Assembly (NCBI GenBank): GCA_002811675.1
Contig: PDIM01000047.1
Location: forward strand, 58,452-89,131
Length of the DNA: 30,680 nucleotides
Direction: 5' to 3'
From: Ichthyosporea sp. XGB-2017a
Lineage: Eukaryota > Opisthokonta > Ichthyosporea
Positions 10,886 through 19,566 of this stretch are shown here, piece after piece. Each line of letters opens with the position of its first letter. Within the stretch, counting starts at the first letter, position 1. A program made the translations under genes and the position numbers. The notes beneath the pieces were generated by a model. That model searched no databases and was not told the DNA's origin. It saw only the letters and a list, made by a program, of their open reading frames with translations.

Positions 10886-12100
10886 ATGAGTAAAGCTATT
10901 CGTATGGCCTTCCTTAAGCTGCTTCTCTTTGTCTCAGTATATGCAGGGGTGTTCTATTTCTTTGGATTTTCAAAACCAACATTAGATCCACTTCCTTTAA
11001 TCGCTGATCGGAGAAGTGCAATGGATTTTCAAGACTTTCCAATTGGAAAGTCCAGTGGGTATGTCAGAATGGTTCACAGTCCTTTTTTGGTGTCGAGGGG
11101 TGTTCCACGCATAATTCACCAAAGTTTTAGACAGCGAAATATAAAGAGGCCTGATTGGGCCTACTGCTCCAAGACGTGGATTGATTTAATGCCTGATTGG
11201 GAGTACCGATTTTGGATGGATGATGATAATCTATCTTTGGTGACTCGATATCTTCCCCAATATTTGGAAGTGTATAATACTGTTTATAAAACGGTGATGA
11301 AGGCAGACTTTGCGCGCCTTTTGTATATGTACCACTTTGGGGGTGTTTATGCCGATTTTGATTTTGAACTCATAAGATCACTGGAGGAATACCATCTTAT
11401 CAATGAGAATGACATGGTGATTTTAGGTACACAAGGGTATTTCCTCGAATGGGACCATTCCGTACCCAACGCATTTATGATGTCAACACCTGGACATCCA
11501 TTTTGGGCTTTCTGCATAAATATGGCAATGGATAGAGGCTTTTATCTCCTCGACAAGAAGAAAAAGGGTATTAAGGTCCCACGGGTTGAAGCAGAATACT
11601 TTACCGGGCCTCGACTTATGTATAACTGTGTCAAAGAGTATGTGGATCCAGGGAAGAAGCATCAAAGAGGAGCATGGGATTCATCTAAGTCCATGAAACC
11701 AGGTGAAACTTTTGAGGATCAAGATAAAAAGTCTTTTATGGAGGTCGATCTTCCGCAGTCGTTCGCAAAAGATCGTATTAGTTTAAAGAAAAGGAGTGGG
11801 GAGGTCTTAAACTTTGGGCATCAGGGAGATTCAAGGGTTTATCTTTCTTATCCATGGGAGTTCTATCCAATTGCATGGGCTGGAGAAGCAACGAGAGTTA
11901 ATTCAACTTTGACAGATTTGCTTGGTGAGTGCTATCGAATAAGTGATAGTGTCGGTAAGGTTACCAAGTTTAAGTTATCAAGTGATGTAAGGGAGACAGA
12001 GCAAGAAGTGACAACTTTGAAGGCAAGAAGTTACTGCTCGCAAATGATGTACAAAGTGGGTGCGTTTGCAGTTACTTACTGGACGCATAGTTGGCAGTAG
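10886..12100 (+). CDS. GT32 (Och1-like) DXD-motif glycosyltransferase, type II membrane protein
   Basis: Single exon, 404 aa, with its start at the first ATG after a stop-containing leader. Residues 9-27 are one hydrophobic segment (KLLLFVSVYAGVFYFFGF region) behind a short basic N-terminus, giving a Golgi-type signal anchor. The GT32/Gly_transf_sug pattern follows: PRIIHQ (74-79), a WEYRFWMDDDN strand (105-115), MKADFARLLYMYHFGGVYAD (138-157) completed by FDFE so that D157-F158-D159 is the metal/sugar-nucleotide-binding DXD, VPNAFMMSTPGHPFW (193-207), and a C-terminal AVTYWTHSWQ like the H-W-x-x-W ending of the family. Members are fungal Och1 mannosyltransferase, inositol-phosphoceramide mannosyltransferases and animal alpha-1,4-GalT-like enzymes. 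Donor and acceptor cannot be told here. The protein lacks the C-terminal membrane helices of Sur1/Csg1 types, which favours a glycoprotein or glycolipid Golgi enzyme. Confidence 0.88.
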   Translation: MSKAIRMAFLKLLLFVSVYAGVFYFFGFSKPTLDPLPLIADRRSAMDFQDFPIGKSSGYVRMVHSPFLVSRGVPRIIHQSFRQRNIKRPDWAYCSKTWIDLMPDWEYRFWMDDDNLSLVTRYLPQYLEVYNTVYKTVMKADFARLLYMYHFGGVYADFDFELIRSLEEYHLINENDMVILGTQGYFLEWDHSVPNAFMMSTPGHPFWAFCINMAMDRGFYLLDKKKKGIKVPRVEAEYFTGPRLMYNCVKEYVDPGKKHQRGAWDSSKSMKPGETFEDQDKKSFMEVDLPQSFAKDRISLKKRSGEVLNFGHQGDSRVYLSYPWEFYPIAWAGEATRVNSTLTDLLGECYRISDSVGKVTKFKLSSDVRETEQEVTTLKARSYCSQMMYKVGAFAVTYWTHSWQ

Positions 12101-12129
12101 CTGTGAAGCTAACTGGTATGGAAAACCAG

Positions 12130-12135
12130 AATAAA
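12130..12135 (+). terminator. Poly(A) signal AATAAA of the GT32 gene
   Basis: AATAAA lies 30 nt after the TAG stop. A second copy is at 12229-12234. Either could direct 3' end formation. Confidence 0.5.
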
Positions 12136-12514
12136 GAGGGAAAGAGGTGCAAACACAACATGCACGCAGTGCTGTAGTTACAAATGCAAAAGAACCATTG
12201 TAAGTTACATCTTAATTATGTGCATATAAATAAAATTCAGCATTGGTGAAAACAGAAGTCAATCTTGTAAAATACAAATACCGCAATTCGGGTGGGGATA
12301 ACTCTTTACCTGCTATAACAGTAAAAAGGCAAATTCCTCACGCGAGTTTCCCATCTGCCATCTTGATGAAGCGACCGAATACAGTTCATGATGAATCATA
12401 CTACATTCCTCTTGGGTAACATAAACGTCAATCGCAGAGTTCTCAGTTCACTCTGAATTATAATTACTGTAGTACTCCAGAAAAGTGATGCCCAGTGTGC
12501 GGCAAGTCATTCCA

Positions 12515-12674
12515 AATGGCCTTCTCAGTTTGCTAGAAGAATCTTTGCCCGAGGCCAGAGTGAGTAGGTATATTTACTGTAGTGAGTGAATGGCCTTTTC
12601 AGTTTGCTAGAAGAATCTTTGACCCGAGGCCAGAGTGAGTAGGTATACACTACAGTACCGCGTTACTGTAGTGA
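12515..12674. repeat. Near-identical tandem duplication, 74-nt period
   Basis: Copy 1 core 12515-12572 and copy 2 core 12589-12647 (starting AATGGCCTTYTCAG) differ by one substitution and one 1-nt indel over 58-59 nt. Both are followed by TACTGTAGTGAG. In copy 2 this is preceded by an extra CACTACAGTACCGCG, which turns the end into a hairpin. The high identity suggests a recent duplication. Confidence 0.9.
12648..12673. repeat. Perfect 10-bp inverted repeat (hairpin)
   Basis: CACTACAGTA (12648-12657) and TACTGTAGTG (12664-12673) are exact reverse complements around a 6-nt spacer, CCGCGT. It sits at the end of copy 2 of the tandem duplication. Confidence 0.9.
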
Positions 12675-13138
12675 GCTGGATAACTCGAACTTTCAGCTGA
12701 GATTCTATTACTGCATGCAGCACGGTCCCCAACAAGGCCAAATTATTATTAATTTTTGTATAAGCGTACAAATGACACACACTTTTTTTTTTTTCTTTTT
12801 TTTTGAAATTTTCATTCTTGCAATAATTTGCCAATATTACAGCTGATTCAAATTGCAAATTTTGTAAATTTATCGCAATAACAGGAGACTTCCAATCACA
12901 AAAATCACACAGACGAGTCATATTTACCAGACGCTGCTTATAGGGGACGCGGTTAATCAATAAGCAGCTGCTGGGTGGAGAATGGAGGTTCTTCCCCGAT
13001 CGATCATTTATACTTCTTTGCTAATCACTTTATCATTTGAGACATAAATGACTAGTGAAGAGCAAAGCACAATTGCTTGGATCGAGCGCTTTGTAAATGT
13101 CCTCCTCTGAAAAACTTATTACTCATGCATGTTGAAGC

Positions 13139-13165
13139 AGAGAGAGAGAAAGAGAGAGAGAGAGA
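13139..13165. repeat. GA simple repeat
   Basis: (GA)n tract with one AA interruption, 27 nt, in the intergenic region. Confidence 0.9.
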
Positions 13166-13373
13166 CAGGATTTAGCTTTAATATGCAACTTCTTGGGAAA
13201 GTGAATTGCAACTGCCAATGTGTTTTGTTGCACTTAACGTCTTCGGCACTACTACTGCTATGTGCAAGGGTGCCGATGTTCTGCTCATCTTTCTCCCTTT
13301 CTTCACAATTCATTACTAACCTCAATTTAATAGTCGGCCAGATTAAAAACAGGCCGTTTAAATACTATTTACA

Positions 13374-13379
13374 TTTATT
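13374..13379 (-). terminator. Possible poly(A) signal of the Tribbles-like gene
   Basis: AATAAA on the minus strand about 140 nt past the stop codon. It is the nearest canonical hexamer I see. Confidence 0.3.
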
Positions 13380-13517
13380 GGAATTATATATTCAGTATGA
13401 ATGTTTTGTACAAAAGTCAATAAGGGTGGCAATGGGGCAAACCTGTGAAGATGTAGAAATAGTGCTCGGATGAAGTGATGATTGTAAAGAGAATGGAGGT
13501 AGTGAATAAGCTCAAGT

Positions 13518-14408
13518 TTAGCTGCACGGAACGAAAACAGGTACAGTTTGGTCTTCCTGGACTTGGACGCGAGGCATAAGATGCTTAAACCAGTTGTGAC
13601 TCAGGATGTCATCAACTGTAGGTCTTTTTTCTGGGCATTTGCAAAGCATCAATCGAATAAGATTTTTAGCCTCAGAAGACACACCTGGGGGAAAAACAAC
13701 AGGAGACTCTGCAATTTTAACAAATAACTCTTCTGGGGTCTCGCCTGAAAAAGGGTACCGGCCAACAAGAAGAGTATAAAATACAATGCCAAGTGCCCAC
13801 ACATCAGCGGCTTTCCCACTGTAGGGACCAGCTCCAAGCATTTCAGGGCTCAAGTAAGCAGGGCCACACACTCTGTCATATAGCATTTGGCAAGGGCCAT
13901 CAAGCTTAAGAGTGCTTTTCATATTTACGATTTTCGCACCTTTCTGTTTCGCGTCGAAGCAAATGTCTTCAATTTTCAAATCTCTAAGAACGTAATCACT
14001 GTTGTGACAAAATCTTAACCCCGCAATGAGATCAGAAAAGCACCTCTTTGCATCGTGTTCCCCAAGCGCTTTCGATGCCAACAAAAAGTTATGCATACTA
14101 AGTCCACAATTGTCATAAACAACAATAAGAGAATTCGTTTCAGGATCTTCAATACCATGTGATATCGATGCAATTCCCCTTTGGGGCAATGTTTGCAACG
14201 CTCTTACAACTGGTGCTTCACTTTTAATAAACGAAAGTCTTTGCTCCGCCGATACAACTCTACATTTTGTCTCACACCCCGAATCGACCAACCAACAGTT
14301 CATTAAAGGCCCAAAACCAACACGTTCCCCAATATAAACATTCGCAACAGACGTGTGCTCAAAATCTTCTTCGTCCATGTTCAAGATACTTGACATGCTG
14401 ATTACCAT
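13518..14408 (-). CDS. TRIB: Tribbles-like pseudokinase with C-terminal COP1-type degron motif
   Basis: Single exon, 296 aa from the first in-frame ATG (14408). ATGs at 14396 and 14378 are alternatives, and the last has the best context (AACATGG). The kinase fold shows Tribbles-type wording: VLRDLK (about 140-145) in place of HRD; CGPAYLSPE (181-189), like GCPAYVSPE of animal TRIBs; YSGKAADVW (196-204); and YTLLVGRYPF. Pseudokinase marks: the position of the beta-3 ATP lysine appears to be Arg (KCRVV, about residue 50), and DFG is replaced by Asn-Met-Lys (162-164). Animal TRIBs have SLE there. The tail carries QEDQTVPVF (13539-13556 encodes EDQTVP), matching the DQxVP COP1-binding motif of TRIB1-3. 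By family it would be a scaffold that brings substrates to a COP1-type ubiquitin ligase. No separate MEK-binding tail is evident. The gene is short, typical of TRIBs minus the N-terminal PEST region. Confidence 0.82.
   Translation of the reverse strand: MVISMSSILNMDEEDFEHTSVANVYIGERVGFGPLMNCWLVDSGCETKCRVVSAEQRLSFIKSEAPVVRALQTLPQRGIASISHGIEDPETNSLIVVYDNCGLSMHNFLLASKALGEHDAKRCFSDLIAGLRFCHNSDYVLRDLKIEDICFDAKQKGAKIVNMKSTLKLDGPCQMLYDRVCGPAYLSPEMLGAGPYSGKAADVWALGIVFYTLLVGRYPFSGETPEELFVKIAESPVVFPPGVSSEAKNLIRLMLCKCPEKRPTVDDILSHNWFKHLMPRVQVQEDQTVPVFVPCS
13539..13556 (-). other. COP1-binding VP motif in Tribbles-like tail
   Basis: Encodes Glu-Asp-Gln-Thr-Val-Pro, about six residues before the C-terminus. 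Animal Tribbles tails carry DQ[IVL]VP, which docks on the COP1 WD40 domain. Functional identity is inferred from the motif and position. Confidence 0.6.
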
Positions 14409-14579
14409 TAAACAACCAACAAAAAAATAACACAAAACAACGCAACCCTTTAACAAATCTCAAAATCTAAAATCACCTCTAAATCCATAAATCCCAGTCC
14501 CTGTCACACAATTAAATAAAGAATAATGAAAACAAGGAGCTGCCTTTAATTTATACAAAAATGAAATAGTAAAAAAATA

Positions 14580-14581
<2 letters not shown>

Positions 14582-14626
<45 letters not shown>
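14582..14626. repeat. 45-nt poly(A) tract
   Basis: Uninterrupted A45 immediately followed by ACTACAGTA, about 170 nt upstream of the Tribbles-like start. Such tracts exclude nucleosomes and are common near promoters. No target-site duplication or retro-copied gene body was seen next to it. Confidence 0.9.
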
Positions 14627-14628
<2 letters not shown>

Positions 14629-14752
14629 ACAGTAATTCAAAATCAAAAAGGCGGAACGGGCTTAATTTTTTTCATCACCGCCCAAATACGGATTTGAAGA
14701 ATTTTCATATTTAAATAAAATATGGCTTTGAAAATTGATCATTTTCGGAAAT

Positions 14753-14762
14753 TGGGCGCCCA
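14753..14762. repeat. 10-bp palindrome TGGGCGCCCA
   Basis: A perfect palindrome in an A/T-rich context. It could be a binding site for a dimeric factor. Its half GCGCCCAT also occurs near 10067 and 10276. Confidence 0.5.
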
Positions 14763-15191
14763 TTTCGGTGTTCTCCCCGACTCACTCTCGCTCACATTCT
14801 TCCCGGGCCCTTTATGGAATCATGGTATGTCATTAATGTTGTTCTGCATGTAACGCTTCATGATCCCTTGCTTCATGTAACCAGCACCGATAATTTTCAA
14901 ATTACTCAGTCGACGGGACTACTGTAACTGATTTTTTCACCGCACATTATATGAACTATTATCGAGAGCTATCAGGCCGCCGGAGCTGGTTAATATATGT
15001 GTGAATTTGATTTGATATAGGCTGATAATTTGCAAATTAATGCAATTTATATCACAGGCAAATAAAATGACCGATCGCGACATGGGCGAATTTATATTGT
15101 AAAAGGCGGGGCGGCAATAATATTGTAGTGGAAAAAAGCTGTAACTGTCTTTATTTGGACTGCAAATTACAATCGATAGCATATTATTATT

Positions 15192-15203
15192 GTACTGCAG
15201 TAC
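15192..15203. repeat. 12-bp palindrome GTACTGCAGTAC
   Basis: A perfect palindrome with ATTATTATT on its left and TATTATTAT close on its right. No function assigned. Confidence 0.6.
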
Positions 15204-15650
15204 TGTCTATTATTATGTAGTACTTATACAGCAGACGTAGCTGAAAGCCTGTCGAGGCACCGCGGAGCCAGCGCCTGCTGTAGTAGAGAGCAGCGCGTAG
15301 TTGTGAATTTGGGAGCGGGCGAGACGATTATTTTTTATAAATGCTCCGCCGTCGACGTTGCTGATCGAAATCGATCAAATAGTGTAGTTTTACATTTTAC
15401 AATCATAATTGAGCGAAGCTTCCCCGATCCGAGTACATATGCATGTACACAGGTTATTTTTTTCCTGGATAGAAAATATGCAGCTCTTTGATTGGATAAA
15501 ACTGTATTCTTTTACAACTCTTAAGCCGATTCCAGATTATTTTACATAACTGCTCATGTACTACAACTGCTTTAATACCCCCAAATTATCATTGATTACA
15601 GGGATATTACACATGATGAGAGTACAGTGCGCAGACTATAACTTGCAGAT

Positions 15651-15851
15651 ATGATGGCCACTTATTTATCCCATTTTACAATAACTAAGTCACAGCTACG
15701 GCTAGGGGAAGATCTTGAAATTTTGGAAACTGAAAGTCAAAACTTGAAGGAACTAGGAAGGGTTAAAAAGGCAGCTCTCCAAGCTTCGAGCGATGTACTT
15801 ATGTACTGTGCATGCACCGTCCGTCAAGTCACAAGACCAAACTACACATGA
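15651..15851 (+). CDS. Possible small ORF, 66 codons, unknown
   Basis: ATG-ATG start, then a short stretch with heptad-like leucines (LRLGEDLEILETESQNLKEL) ending TGA at 15849-15851. An AATAAA lies about 20 nt downstream (15873-15878). There is no recognisable family, and no splice partner was found. It could be a chance open frame or one exon of an unresolved gene. Confidence 0.2.
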   Translation: MMATYLSHFTITKSQLRLGEDLEILETESQNLKELGRVKKAALQASSDVLMYCACTVRQVTRPNYT

Positions 15852-16855
15852 AAGATAAAGGTTTTTAAAATAAAATAAATTAAAGCCGAAATTGGATTTT
15901 CCTTCATTGAAGAAAATTATGACATATTTCCATTTTGGGATCCTTTTTCTCCATATATAGGTCATTTGTATTTGGCGGGATGAGCATCATTACTTGATGT
16001 ACCTTTGTTCACAACCGCGTTCACACAGATTTCTTTACGAATTTAGGTCAAATATTTTGGAAGAGCAGAATATCTATTTACTTTTGAGATGGTTTTTAAG
16101 CTTGTTTTTAAGGGTATAGGTCTCTACGTTTGAGATTCAACTCCAAAAAAACAATGAAAATAGATAATGGCCAATGAAGGGTTAGATTATTCGGGTGTCG
16201 TTAAACGTTTATCGATTTTTAGGGAGTAGTATTACTACTTTCGGATATTTTGCATCCATATTTGGCTAAAATCACCAATTGAGTTATTTATTTAACACGT
16301 AATTGGTGAAAAATGAGCATAACATTTTTCCGCCGCTGTTTGTGCATTGGTCACGTACAATATATTGGGCCTTTTGTTTTTCCTGCTTATAATAAATTAT
16401 CATGAGTTTTTACATGATTTATGCAGGTTGAAATCTTTTAGATTATATGTACTACAGATTACGGGAAAATAGGAAAATGTTACAGTTTCTTTCTCCACCC
16501 ACTACTGTCATGCGCCAGCGGTAACGTAGTACTTGCGGGGAGGTCTCACTTCCTATCGCCGAATTGTGTAAAAACGTGCATCGGAACTTGAGCGTGACCA
16601 TCTACAAATAAGAAAAAAGATGGTTTCAAAATTTACGTTTTGTTCACAAGATAGATGAGCGGATGATTGGGATGCTTGAGTTGCTAAATTTGCACATGTG
16701 CAAACAATGTCTTTACTATGTAACTGAAAACCGAAAGATTACTGCAAAGATATTATCCCATTAACGTCACACTGTTTGTTTCAAATCGCCATCGCAAAGA
16801 ATTGAAAGGTTTACATTTTCCAAGACTTTACCTCATATGCCTCCGCCATTTACCT

Positions 16856-19004
16856 TCACTCATTTAGTATCTGTTTCAAAAGGGCCTGTCTTTCAGGATT
16901 ATTAGTTTTTGGTTCAAATGTACAGAATTGTGACCATTCCTTCCTTTCAGAAGACGTCTGACACACAAAGTAAAAATGAATAAATAGATGGATAGATTCA
17001 TTAGTATCCCCTTTGTTTGCTTGCAATTGCGTTTAAGCATCACTTACCTTCTCACATCTGCTCGTATCTTTTCTTTTATCAAGGGCAAACTTGAAGGGTG
17101 AGATTTGAATTGTCGACTCGTATTTCCATGTTGAGCCGTCAACAAAAACCTCTTTTACCCTTTTTTCAAAATCAGCTTTCTTTTTCGCTATATCGCGTAC
17201 TCGGTTAAAGTACCCTTTCATTCCCGGAATACTCTCCAAACTTGCTCCTCGCCTTAGACTCTTTGGTTTCTGTGCGGTTTCCGGTTTGAAAGTACACTCT
17301 TCCATACTTTTACGTACCAGTTCTTCTCTCCTCTCTTCTTGCTGCTCCTTCTTTTGGGTTTCCCATCTACGCATTTCTTTGAAAAACAGCAATGGCCCAT
17401 CTTTCGAGCGGATACCTTTGGGCAGTCTGCTTTTTGCTTTTGAAGCAGGGCCAATATTAGGTGAAAATGTACACAACAGGCGGAGTCTTTCTCGATCCTC
17501 CCATTCGGCTTTGGCCCTGGCGCGCTGTATACTTTTGTCATTTATGAGATCATCGAGAGATCTTGCACGAGCAAGTAAGAGGGTTTTTCTTGAAAGCTCA
17601 GGTTTGCCCGCGAGATTGTCTAAAGGCTCCTCTATCGGAAATTGTTTCTGTTGAGAGAGTCTGTCGAAAACAGAAGAAGCAGGTACTGAGGATGCATTTG
17701 GTTCCACCATCGGACTTACAGATGGTTTAAAGGGGAAATTGTTTTCATTCAATTTCTAAAAGAGACTTTATCTATTAATACTCTTTTTCTATTTAACGAC
17801 GTTTCCCTACGCACCTTGATATTTGCATACATACCTCCAGAATTTTCTTTTTTTTCTCTGCAAATTTCTTTTGTCTGGTTAAGAAATCGGAATCGAGCTT
17901 TTCATACCATATTTTCATGCTATTTTCATTCATTTCCGGAGTAAATGTACAATGTGACTTCTCTTTGGCATCAAACTATGTTGAACAAAGAAAAAAGCTT
18001 TTAAGCCTTCGCAATTTGACCACGTAAACGTTTGTATTCAAAGTCCAAAGACTTACCTCTTCGATTAACAGTTCCATTCTTTTCTCTTTTACGTTTTGGT
18101 ATTCCAGAAGTCTCTCTTCCACTTTGCTTCCATCACTTCCAGTAACATGGCCATAAGAATGGGTTTCTGGTTTGAATGTATGCGTTTTTCTTTCTTCTAA
18201 CAACACGTCTTTTTTCATTTGATCCAATAATTCCCTTTTGTATTCAGCAAATGCTAGGAGGCGTTCTTCAGTTCTTGGATTTCTTTTTACCGAGTGGTTA
18301 TACGGAACTTCATAATTAGTCTCACAAGAGGAATAACAGTGAGCTGCGGGGGCTTTAGCAGACTTTGAAAGTCTTTCAATTCTCTTATCAATCCTTTCGT
18401 TTAACGTAGAAAGACATTTTTGGGTAACCGGTCCACTCATAGATGATATTTTCGGGGTGAAAGTGCATTCTTTAACTTGACTGTCAATATATCCTTTATA
18501 CGCTTCCTCTCTCCTTTTGAAAGGTGGTTTTCCATTTAATTTTGAACCTTTTGATGATTTACGCACGCTGCCCTTAATCTGTGGATTTTCGTCAACCTGG
18601 GCTTTGTTCTCTTTTGGTTGGTAATTGCTTTTGTTGATCTTTGAAGGCATCTTCTTATTTTTAGACACCTTTTTCTTCATCGAACTAAGAACGTGCCTTA
18701 ATGTGCTGTCTCTTGATATGTACTTTGTATAAGATTCCACTTCATTCTTTTCATTTTCCCGGTCTTCGCTGGCCGTACGCAATTTAACCTTATTTGCCTC
18801 ACGATAATTGTCTGCTCCCTCGATAAGAGGAATCTTGTCTGACTCTGCTCCCCATAGCGAAAGATATTCTTCATTTCGCCCACCACTACCCTGTTCAGCT
18901 ATTTCTCCAGGTAATTTAGGAAACGGCCTTCGATTTCTTGCCCCAGATATAAAATCATAATTGGCAATCAAGTCAGGCGATTCCAACACGTCTCTTATAT
19001 CCAT
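16856..19004 (-). CDS. Helix-[C/H]TFxP repeat protein (4 exons), probably cytoskeletal
   Basis: Exons joined from splice signals, all in phase 0: 19004-18057, 17975-17835, 17755-17048, 16957-16856. Introns are 81, 79 and 90 nt (donors GTAAGT, GTATGT, GTAAGT; acceptors CATAG, TTTAG, CAG). The product is 632 aa. The start is the first in-frame ATG; upstream the frame opens only with non-ATG codons, so a 5' exon is possible. Repeats of an amphipathic charged helix (about 30 aa) closed by [C/H]TFxP[EKN]: ECTFTPKI (near 178), HTFKPET (273), HCTFTPEM (323), PFKPSV (368, degenerate), LCTFSPNI (458), ECTFKPET (517), ISPFKF (579, degenerate), FCTFEPKT (611). The motif continues across every intron, which confirms the joins. 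Proteins of this style occur in flagellated protists; a structural role is inferred only. It is divergent from BLTP1. Confidence 0.75.
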
Positions 19005-19566
19005 AACTTCCCTATCTACAAAGTCCCTGATCCCTTTATCGACATCCCAAGTAACTTCACGGAACAGATAAAAAATCAACACCGCACAAATACAATACAA
19101 CACCACACATTCATCAATAAATCAAAAAAACAAAGAAAAAGTTAAAATAAATAAGAAGAAAAAAAAGAAAAGAAAATATGCAAAGGCGGGAAAAGCGAAA
19201 AGCGCTCCTGCCTCCTTGGAAAAGCCATAAAAGAGGGGAAAAAAGAGTATCTTAGGGTTATGGAAGGCTAACTGCAGGATGGAGGAGGGTTTCTTTTTTT
19301 TGTAGCTCCTCTGTCGAGACCTCCTCCTTTTGTTTTTGCGGCTCCCTGTGTTTTTGCAATGGGGAAGTGTGTGTGAAGGAGTTGTTTAAAGAAAGGATTG
19401 GTTGCTTTTGTGAAGAAGAACGACAGTAGAGGGAAAACTAAGATGGGGGATTTGTAATTTTGAGTAGAAAAAACTAAGTGTGTGTGCAGTCTTTGATATA
19501 TATTGTACAGCTAGAGCGTCTAGCATCTGACTTCGGGAAAGGCTAGTATATTGGAAAGAAGAAGAA
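19005..19566. promoter_or_regulatory. Shared divergent promoter region (repeat gene / BLTP1)
   Basis: 562 nt between two divergent start codons. On the left are A-rich sequence and GGCGGGAAAA (19185-19194, E2F/DP-like) followed by AGCGAAAAGCGCTCC. On the right a TATATA-containing stretch (about 19497-19502) sits roughly 65 nt upstream of the BLTP1 ATG. The ATG context of BLTP1 is GAAATGT (purine at -3). Confidence 0.5.
19185..19194 (+). promoter_or_regulatory. E2F-like site GGCGGGAAAA
   Basis: Matches the right half of the E2F/DP consensus TTTSGCGGGAAA (S = C/G). An identical 10-mer occurs at 30573-30582, after the BLTP1 gene. Inferred from sequence only. Confidence 0.35.

Larger units (their letters stand above)
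12101..13517. other. Intergenic region with duplication and unresolved open stretches
   Basis: About 1.4 kb between the 3' ends of the GT32 and Tribbles-like genes. It contains GT32 poly(A) signals, a tandem duplication (12515-12674), a 10-bp inverted repeat, a T-rich run (12783-12804) and a GA tract (13139-13165). On the minus strand, about 12309-12450 is open for roughly 45 codons (..VYVTQEECSMIHHELYS..) and could be an exon, but I could not build a gene around it. The 117-codon minus frame at 12607-12960 begins with TTG, is A/T-biased and is not called. Confidence 0.4.
14409..16855. other. 2.4-kb gene-poor intergenic region
   Basis: Begins with the Tribbles-like promoter side and a 45-nt A tract. 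It then holds CCGCCCA (14678-14684), the palindrome TGGGCGCCCA (14753-14762), GTACTGCAGTAC (15192-15203) and an E2F-like TTTGGCGGGA (15971-15980). Small open frames at 15303-15491 and 15651-15851 have no recognisable product. From 16000 to 16850 I see nothing beyond A/T-rich DNA, which must include the 3' end of the repeat-protein gene. Confidence 0.45.

Noticed and set aside
12607-12960. 117-codon minus-strand open frame
   Set aside because: Starts at TTG, contains the T/A-rich run as polylysine, and ends inside the duplicated segment; no gene-like content.
14409-14456. N-terminal extension of the Tribbles-like protein (LKGCVVLCYFFVGCL)
   Set aside because: Begins at TTG rather than ATG; looks like leader sequence, not a membrane anchor.
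19005-19106. Hydrophobic N-terminal extension (VLYCICAVLIFYLF) for the repeat protein
   Set aside because: Reached only from a GTG codon with no in-frame ATG upstream, so more likely 5' untranslated T-rich DNA than a signal peptide.
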